A DNA stretch of 64,000 nucleotides from Manis javanica (taxonomy: Eukaryota; Chordata; Mammalia; Pholidota; Manidae): NCBI RefSeq assembly GCF_040802235.1, contig NC_133161.1:108579001-108643000 (forward strand), given 5' to 3'. Numbering within the stretch: position 1 is the first letter of the stretch; every line of letters starts with the position of its first letter. The notes beneath the pieces are model-generated. The model worked only from the letters and a program-made list of their open reading frames with translations. It ran no database searches and had not been told where the DNA came from. Shown here in pieces: positions 55,235 to 64,000 of this stretch. Both the position numbers and the translations under genes were made by a program.

Positions 55235-57394
55235 AGTTAGCTGTGTGATGTGTGCAAGCCCGCTGTCTCTGAGGAGCCAGGAGGTAAAAAATTCAAACCC
55301 AAGGAGCTGGGACCACACCAGTGCTCTCTTCAGGTTGTGTCCAAAGGAAGGCTCTTTCATCTGGGTGGCTTGTCTCTGCATGGTGGTTGTGGAGAGCAGA
55401 GAGCTGGTCCACAGAGCAGAGACCAAACTCTGTAGGAGCAGGTGGAGCCAGGTGGGCATGGCTGGGAGGGTGGGGAGGGGCCCACCTGCCACAGGCAGGT
55501 AGCACCCCCATGCAGAAACAGACACAGATGCCAACACACCTTTGGATCCCATTGCTGCGTGACTCAGGGTCTAGGGCCCCTCTGCCCAGTTTTTCCCCAA
55601 AGAGGCCTCATCCAGGGACCACATGCAACCCCAGGCTTCCTGCTTTTCTAGAAGCTAAAGCCTCAGTGCTTCTAGGGGACCCCCAAGCTAAGCCACTCTC
55701 TCCAGATGTCACCCCCTGCACCCTAACAGAGTCCACTTGGCTGGACTCCCTGAGCATGTCTCTGAGCCTCTTGCCTGTGTCCGAAATTTCCTGGGACTCT
55801 GGGGTATCTGTCAGCCTTGCCCCCTTCCTCCTCCTCCTCCAGGGCTCCAGTCAGCCTGAGGGTGCACAGGAAGTACTGCCGGTCTCCCCAGCACAGCACA
55901 GACCCTGGATGCAGAGGCTTTGTCCCCAGCAGCAGCCTGGGCCTCATGGGGGCTGGTTGCAAATGCAGAACTCAGGGACCAGGGGGAAATTCGAGTGCTC
56001 ACGAGGGCCACTGAGCCAGGTCTGGGCTGGGCAGCTGTCCTGCTGAGTCTCCCACAGGGCTTGCAGTGGAGCAGGTGGGGTGGAAATTAAAGGGAAATGG
56101 AAATTTGTGACAAATGGAAATTAAAGGGAATAGTTAATATTCCCTGGTGCAAAAAAGGAAACAAGACTTTTCTCCACCCTTTTCTCTTAGCATTTCCCTT
56201 AGAAAACTTATAAATTCAAGTTCTTTCCTCTTCTTGTGTAGATCTGTTAAAAAGCTCAATAAGCATGCTGCCAGTTTTACTGTCCAGGATGGTAGATCTG
56301 GGAGCCATCTGTGAGGGCACCACTCCAGTCTAGAGTTTATTTCCCTCCTCCCGGTCTCAGGGGAGCACAGAGGCCTGCTTTCAGCCCCCTATGGTGGGCT
56401 GACCTGGCTGTAAAAAGACCCCATCTTTGCAACCTCTTGGCGGGCTGCCTGGAGTGCTCAGAGTTCTGGTTGAATGCTTACTCAGCAATAAATATTTTCT
56501 TTCTTGTGAGTTTTGTGGAGAGGTTTTGTGTGTTGGCAGGGAATTTTGTTTGAATTGTCTTCCCAGCTTGGCCTGAAGCTCCATCCCTCCAGAGCCTCAG
56601 CCTGCAAGGCCAGAAGGGTGGCAGGCACCCGTCCACCCTCCAGTGTGCTGACATCAACCCTGGCAAGAGAAATCCACTGTCTGCCGCTTGTCCACACGCC
56701 TGGGTGTTGTTCTGAGGGTCTGGTGGCTGAGGCTGGCCCTACAGCCTACCTTGTCCACCCTGTAGTCCTTCCCACACACACTGGAGGCTGGATCCCCACT
56801 CTGGGCGGCAGTGTGTCTGCTGCTTTGCCCTATGTCTACTGCAGCCAAAAGGCAGGAGTGTCTGTAGTGAAGTGGGGAGACTGGCAGGTGGGCCTCCAAC
56901 CACTTGCCTGCAGCCTTCCTGACTTCCCTGCTCTGAAAGGCTGGTATGTGGAGATGCAGAGGGAGGTACCCCACAGAGCAGGCCTGGGAGCCAGGTGCTG
57001 GTTCTGGACCCCGCTCTGTGCGTGAATCTGAATGACCCCTGCCTCACTTTCCTCATCTAGACTGGCTGGCTTCTGCTTGCCCAGCCTCGCTTGCTGGTAG
57101 GTGTGACCAGGTGGGGTCAGAACCCATATCGTGGGTCAGTTTTGGTCTTAAGGGACAATGTGTGTCCACCTCAGCCTCCTTGCCTGGAACATGGCTGGCA
57201 CCCACTCCCCAGAGCTGTGGGGTCCATGAGGTGGCCCCAGTGGGGTTCCCACCCAACTGGGTTCCCAACTTGGGAGCACCACATAGCACCTAGACCTCCC
57301 CTCCATATCTTACACAAGGAAAAATAAGCTTCTATATGATTAAAGCCATGGTATTTGGAGTTTCTTATACATACAGCGAAACCGAGTCCTAACC

Positions 57395-57510
57395 AATACA
57401 GTATGACCATTATCTACCTCCCAGGTAGGGAAACTGAGGCACCATATGGCTGAGCAGCCTGTCCAAGGCAGCACACACCTGAAGGCGGCATAGCCAGGTT
57501 GGACCTGCTG
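57395..57510 (+). repeat. MIR fragment
   Basis: 'accattatctacctcccaggtagggaaactgaggcacc' followed by 'ggctgagcagcctgtccaaggc' follows the MIR core order. Confidence 0.6.
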
Positions 57511-58059
57511 GGGGTCTTTGCACAAGCTGAGCCCAGAGCAGATAATGGGGCACTAGGCTGGGGGTCTGGGTCCCCCTCCAGGAGAATAAATGGCCAAGAT
57601 GGCCCTGTGTACAGAACCTGTAAAGTGCTGAATCCTCATACCTGGAGGTCCCCACACATCCAGGGGCTGAAAATGAATACATCTGGATTACACACCTCTT
57701 GACAGCACCCATCCCCACCCTCCTAGCCCCACTTCTGAGGCTGGCCCAGAGCAAGCCCCCTAACACTAGTTCAAGTTCAGGGTCACTGGGCATGTCCACA
57801 GGTGGGTCACTGCAGCACTTGAATTAATTTTTCTGACTAAATAGGCAGATGGAGCATGTGCAGATGGATGGGGGGTGGGCTAGTACCCTGGATGCTCCTA
57901 GGTGCTGTCTGCACAATTTCCCAGCAGAGAGGGGTGGTGAGGGCCTTGGAAGTCCGGCAGGACCAGAGGAATTGACTGTGAGGTAGCTTGGTAGCCACAG
58001 CCATCTGCTGTGTACCCTGTAGGGAAACCACCAGGAGGGACTGCTTTCACCTTGTCAGG

Positions 58060-60230
58060 TCGTTGCTATTGCTACTCATTTTACTTAATTTATTAATCTG
58101 TTGACATTAATATTATATTAGTTTCAGGTATATAAGATAGGGATACAACAATTACATTCATTACAAAATGCTCATCATGATAGGTGTACTTACCATCTGT
58201 CACCACACAAAGTTACTACAATATTACTGACTATATTCCCTATGCTGTACTTTTCAGCCGTGAAACTTATTTTATAATTGTCTTATACCCCTTTATTCCT
58301 TTCAACTATTTCACCCATCCTCCTCCCTCCTCCCTTTGGCAACCACCAGTTTCATCTCTGTATTTATGTTTGTTTTGTTTTTTAGAGTCCACATATAAGG
58401 AAGTCACATGATATTTGTCTTCCTTTGTCTGATTTAGTTCACTTAGACTTAGCATAATACCGTCTAGGTCCATCCATGTTGCTGTGATTGGCAAGATTTT
58501 GTTCTTCTTTATGGTTGAATAATATTCCATCACATGTATCTTCTGTATAGAGATTTGTACCACATCTTCTCTACCCATTCATATATCAGTAGACATTTTG
58601 GTTGCTTCCATATCTTGGCTATTGTAAATAACACTGCAATTAACATACAGGTGCAGATTCTTTTCAAGTTAGTTTTTTTGTTTTCTTCAGGTAAAAACCC
58701 AAAAGTGGAGTTACTGGGTCATATGGTATTTTCATTTTTAGTTTTCTGAGGAATCTCTGCACTGCTTTCCACAGTGGCTGAACCAATTCACATTCCCAGC
58801 AACAGTGCAGCTCACCAGCACTTGTCTCGTCTTGTTGATATTAGCCATTCTGACTGCTGTGAGGTGACACTGTGGTTTTGATTTGCATTTTCCTGATAAT
58901 TAGTGATGATGAACATCTTTTCATGTGCCTGTTGGCATCTGTATGTCTTTGGAAAAATGTTTATTCAGGTCCTCTGCCCATTTCTTAATTGGACTGTTTG
59001 GTTTATTGGTGTTGAATTGTATGAGTTCTTTATATGTTTTGAATATTAGCCCCTTATCAAATGTATCATTTGCAAATATTCTCTTCCATTCAGTAGGTTG
59101 CCTTTCCATTCTGTTGCTGGTTTCCTTTTCTGTACAGAACTATTTTAGTTTGATGTAGTCCCACTTCTTTATTTTTGCTTTTGATCCTCTTGCCTGAGGA
59201 GACAGATCCAGAAAAATATTGCTAAAGCTCATATCCCTAAGTTTACTATATTTTCCTTTAGGAATTTTATGGTTTCAGGTCTTATACTTACGTCTTCAAT
59301 CTATCTTGAGTTTATTTTTGTGTGTGGCATTAGACAATGATCCAGTTTCATTCCTTTGCATATGACTGTCCAGTTTTCCCAACAGCAGTTATTAAAGAGG
59401 CTGTCTTTCCCCATTGTATATGCTTGGCTCCTTGATCATCAAGACTATTGACCATATATGCGTGGGGTTATTTCTGGACTCTTTCTTCTGTTCCATTGGT
59501 CTATGTGTCTATATTTGTTACAATACTGTTTTGATTGCTGTAGCTCTGTAGTATAGTTCAAAATCTAGGAGTGTTGATACTCCCACTTTGTTCTTCTATC
59601 TCAAGGTTGTTTTGGATATTTGGGGTCTTTTGTGGTTCCATACAAATTTTAGGATTATTTGTTCTAGTTCTGTGAAAAATACTATTCATATTTTGATGGA
59701 GGTTGCATTGAATCTATAGAATGCTTTGGGCAATATGGCCATTCTAACAATATAAATTCCTCCAGTATATATTTCCATTTATTTGTGTCAATTCAATTTC
59801 TTTCATCAGTGTCTTATGGTTTTCAGAGTACACATCTTTCACCTTGGTTAAATTTATTCCTAGATATTTTATTCTTTTTGATGTAATTGTAAATGGGTTT
59901 GTTTTCCTAATTCCTCATTCTGCTACTTCATTATTAGTATACAGGAACACCCCAAATTTCTGTACATTGATTTTGTATCCTGCATCTTTACTGAATTTAT
60001 TAGTTCTAATAGATGTTTGGTGAAGTCTTTAGGATTTTTCAGATATAGTATCATGTCCTCTGCAAATAATGATAGTTATACTTCTTCCCTACCAGTTTGG
60101 ATGACTTTTCTTTTTATTGTCTGATTGTTTTGGCTAGGGCTTCTGGTACTATATTGAATAAGAGTGGTGAGAGTGGACATCCTTGTCTTGTTCCTGATCT
60201 TAGAGGAGAAGCTTTCAGCTTTATCCATTG
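58060..60230 (-). repeat. Old L1, antisense, 5'-truncated
   Basis: The 3' UTR and ORF2 C-terminal half of an old L1, ending in the RT domain at about 60230. Minus-strand open pieces 58306-58578 and 58921-59109 are short. The RT box complement near 60055-60070 reads F-A-E-D. More diverged than the young L1s of this window. Confidence 0.85.
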
Positions 60231-63200
60231 GTGTTACATTCGCTGTACGTTCCCCATGGCTTTTGTTTACAGATATACTGGGACTGGCTCCTCTGATGGG
60301 AGGGCACAGGGTGCAGAGTTGCTCATAGCCCAGTCTGGAGGGAACTGAGCCAAAGTGCTGGAATAGCTCTAGCTGTTATCAAGGTTGTGGCCCCTTCCCC
60401 TAGTAGCTCCCATCCAGCCTTCTGGACTCCTTGGGCTTCAGGTCTCAGCACAGTTGTCACATCCATAGGAATCCATCTTCTGACTCAGGTCTAGTCCATG
60501 TTCCTCCTTAGGCTTGCCTGGCCTTCCCTGACTTAGGTCAGCCTGGCTTCCTGTGAGCAATGCAAGAACTGGGATCTGCATCTTACCCCATCCCTAGCAC
60601 CAATCCTGGTACCAGGTGCTCAGGGAATGTCTAGTGAATGGTTAGGTGATATTATGAATCTCCAGATGCCTGGAGGCTGAGACCAGGAAACTCTGTAGAC
60701 CCTGAGGGTCCACGGAGTCTGCCTGCACCCCAATAGAAATATGTGCTCTTTGGTTTTCTTCTGGCAGTGAAGGCTTTCACTGTGGGTTCGGGCCCTTAGG
60801 ACATGGCATGGAGGAAAAGGGCAGGAGGGTGCAGGCAGATGTGGCTGCCAGGAGAAGGGAGAGCTCCCCCTGTGGGCTCCTCTCCTGTTGTCTCCCACCC
60901 ACTGCATCAGCTCTCTGCCCATCACTGCTGTCTCTGCCACACAGGGTAGAACAGCCTCTGACCTCCCACCCAGCCCTGTCTGTTCCAGTCACACAGCTCC
61001 AAAATAGAACATTATCACCCCTGCCCACTCTACTTTGCTGTCAGCAACACCTCCACCATCCTTCTCCTGGGACCTCCTCAACTTCTTGCTTCTTCCTCCA
61101 CCCACCATGACTCCCTTCCCAGGACACCTGCCATGGCATCCTGGTGGGCCCAGCTCCAGCTTGGGCTTCCTGCCTCTCCTAGGCTGCCTGGTCTGTCACC
61201 CTGAGTATCCACCAAACTTCATCCACAGCCCCCTTGGGGGATGGGAACCTGCCTTGGGCCACAGATGACCGGACTGGGATGGCCACTGCTTCCAGAGGGA
61301 CACAGAGTAGAGGTGGCAGGTCTGTGAGGGAGACAGAGGTAGGGACATGGAGGGGAGCAGAGGCAAAGACCCTGAGGCCAGGTGACAGGAGAGCCCCTCT
61401 TTCTGCCCATGGCCTTTATAATGAAACCCACCTTTTGCTCCAGTTGCCTTTATTTGGCTTCTGTGACTTATCATTAAAACCCAGGTCCCTGCCTCGGGTC
61501 CAACTTTGGGGAGTGGACACTTTTTGCTGCTTGGCCTAAGCCAGTCTTGTACTTGACCAGAGTCCTACCCTCATTCATGCCACCTCCACAGGGACCTCCA
61601 CATATAGACTCCAGCTACTGGCCTGGCCCCCCAGATCCTCCTCACAAATGCCTACAGCTTTCTGCTTCCATCCTGCAAGGAAGTGCCTTGCAGTGGACAG
61701 GGGTCATTTTACCAGCCCAGGGCTTGTTCCCTCCCCAATGTTACTGATCCTCATGGGGAGTTACTTCTCTTGAACTGTATGTGGATTAGTAGGGTAGTTC
61801 CTGGTAACCAACCCTATGGAGGTCTAGGGGCTCAGACCTCAGCTACACAACAAGTAGTGGGCATTTGGGCCTGCCAGCTGGACCACCTGTCCGAGACTCT
61901 GTTTCATGAGTAACACACCAGCAGGAGAAACACTGAGGGCTATCCAGCCCAGGGCAGGCATTGGATCAGGGAGTTTCAGGTAGATGATTGTTGTGCTCCC
62001 AGCTTCATGGCCCCCCTCTAGTTCCCTACTCATACCATACATGTACAACAAAAGTTTCAATATGATGGTGACAACTTTTCTTCATTTCATGCTAATTTAC
62101 AAATTCACAAATTTATCATTAGGCCTATGGAAGAAACAACTTTCAGAAACTCAAACATCATTGACAAGAAATTCAATCTTTCCTTTAGGCCATATAGGAA
62201 ATTAGAAATGTTCATATAGTGTTCAAGTATTTACTGTTCTTTTTTCTTTATTTCTGCAATGTCTGCTTATACTGCTGAGTCCTAAGGTCATGAAGCAGGA
62301 CTTTTGAGAAGAGAGACCATGGTTTTATTTACAGAAAATGGGATAGAGTCTAGATAATTTAAGCAAAAAGAGATTGACTAAAAGACACCAGGAACTCCCA
62401 AAATCTCTGGTATACCAGATAAATGGGATTGGCTTTTATGCAGGCAGGAGCAACAGCCCGCAAGGTCCATGAACCACCCCATTAAGAAGTGGCCCCTGCC
62501 TGCTGCCACAACCACAGACTGCACATCAGGACTCCTTCAGAGCTGCCCCAGAAGAAACACCACACTTAGTAGGAAGTCTCATCTTTTCTCCCCACTCATC
62601 TGCCCCAAGGAGCTGACTGAAGCTGACCATGGGGAAGTTTAAATCTCAGGGCATCCTCAAGCATAATGGATGTGGTGAAAGACACTTGGGGAAGACAGAG
62701 CCCAGACTGAGTGGTTTACGGGAGAGAACCAGAGGTGAGACCACTGAGAGGAGACCCTCCTAGGGTCAGAATACCAAACACCAAACCAGTCATCAGAAAC
62801 CACAAGTGCTCCTCAGACTTTTTTCTGCCCTCCCTGCTTAGGTGAGACAGGAGGGCTAGACAGGGCTAGAGCTGACTGTTTTCATCTCCCTGCCAGTCAG
62901 GCTCTGGGAGAAGTTTCCCTTATGGGCAGATCTTGTTAAGAACAGGATGTTCTAGCATAGTTCAAAAGGCAGTTTCCCCTCTCATGTTGGATGCAGACAG
63001 GGTTCTTATCAGATTTTCACTCTGACAACCTGGTGGAGCTCCTGGAGGTAACACTCATGAACATGTGGGGCCCCTACAACGAGGCTGCCCTGGAGTTTTT
63101 AACTCTTAAGCATGTCCACGCTAAGCCCCCTTCAATTTCTCAACTGCAGTTCAAGAACTCTGTGGGCTTCTGCTCCGGGATGCTACAATTCTCTGCATCT

Positions 63201-63376
63201 GCCTGCCTGTCTCTAGTTTGCTGGGAAGTGGATTGTCCTGAGACTTCAGTTCTCTGAAGGATCTAGAAGAGTTGAAGATTTTTCTTTGTTCAGCTTTTCT
63301 TCTTGTTGCCAGGATGGGAGTGATGACTTCAATCTATTTAAGTGCTGGACCAGAAACAAGAAGCTAAAGATGTTAT
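60231..63376. other. Intergenic single-copy segment
   Basis: About 3.1 kb with no recognised exon, RNA gene or young repeat. Open frames up to 106 codons show no family resemblance. Confidence 0.55.
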
Positions 63377-64000
63377 TACTTTCTTTTTATTAAGGTATCA
63401 TTGATATACAATCTTATGAAGGTTTCACATGAGCAACACTGTGGTTACTACATTCACCTATATTATCCAGTTCCCCCACACACACCCCATTGCAGTCACT
63501 ATCCATCAGTGTAGTAAGATGCTATAGGGTCACTACTTGTCTTCTCTGTGCTGTATTGCCTTCCCTGTAACCTACCTACATTATGTGTGCTAATCATAAT
63601 GCCCCTTAATCTCCTTCTCTCTCCCTCCCCTCCCGTCTTTCCTTACCTCTTCCCTTTGGTAACCACTAGTCCCTTCTTGGGACCAGTGAGTCTGCTGCTG
63701 TTTTGTTCCTTCAGTTTTGCTTTGTTGTTATACTCCACAGATGAGGGAAATCATTTGGTACTTGTCTTTCTCCACCTGGCTTATTTCACTGAGCATAATA
63801 CCCTCTAGCTCCATCCATGTTGTTGCAAATGGTAGGATTTGTTTTCTTCTTATGGCTGAATAATATTCCATTGTGTATATGTACCACATCTTCTTTATCC
63901 ATTCATCTACTGATGGACACTTAGGTTGCTTCCATATCTTGGCTATTGTAAATAATGCTGTGAGTTTTTTTAAACATAGGGTGCATATGAAAGACATTTT
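63377..64000 (-). mobile_element. Young L1 3' end, antisense, continuing past the window
   Basis: 3' UTR from a T-rich start at about 63377, then the ORF2 C-terminus (minus-strand open piece 63728-63997). The text near 63960-64000 is rearranged compared with the other copies, so the truncation point may lie here or beyond the edge. Confidence 0.85.

Larger units (their letters stand above)
54186..58059. other. Intergenic segment downstream of MYL7
   Basis: No exon recognised. In human the next gene in this direction is POLD2, about 14 kb on, so it would lie beyond the window. The segment holds a DNA-transposon-like repeat (54934-55234), MIR-like fragments (about 57010-57060 and 57395-57510) and a possible LTR piece at about 56330-56540 with AATAAA (56488-56493). 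Confidence 0.6.

Overview
This is a stretch of a mammalian nuclear chromosome. Two protein-coding genes are recognisable, both on the + strand and in tandem: glucokinase (GCK, coding exons 2-10, 40785-49107) and the atrial myosin regulatory light chain MYL7 (complete, seven exons, 51780-54113). All exons are bounded by AG/GT splice sites, and exon lengths match my recollection of the human genes exactly. The GCK-MYL7 neighbourhood is the conserved synteny block of human 7p13. Neither alternative first exon of GCK (islet or liver) could be located, so everything from about 17 to 40.8 kb may be GCK intron 1 or 5' flank.

The first 40 kb are dominated by LINE-1. They hold an old antisense L1 host (1-12785, interrupted twice), a young 3' fragment (118-860), and a nearly full-length antisense L1 with a 17-bp target duplication (4963-11356). 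A second old antisense L1 (12786-17040) is interrupted by an ERV-derived retroposon. There follow a full-length sense L1 (18146-24269), a sense L1 (27880-35255) carrying a nested composite insertion, and an antisense truncated L1 (36577-39853). No L1 has an intact ORF1 or ORF2. Two more antisense L1s lie downstream of MYL7 (58060-60230 and 63377-64000).

The most unusual content is a pair of copies of an ERV-derived element (minus strand 13451-15372, plus strand 30371-32184). Each carries an Env transmembrane-subunit remnant, a structured RNA motif strongly resembling the constitutive transport element (CTE) of D-type betaretroviruses in its expected place between env and the 3' LTR, a polypurine tract, and an LTR that ends at its own AATAAA signal and a poly(A) tract. 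In one copy the LTR end is present three times in tandem. The other sits with an L1 3' end inside one 17-bp target-site duplication, as if both were inserted as one chimeric transcript.

Organism: a placental mammal. I see ancient MIRs and many L1s but no Alu, B1/B2, carnivore, ruminant, horse or bat SINEs in 64 kb. A laurasiatherian with few lineage-specific SINEs, such as a pangolin, fits best; this is inference, not proof.
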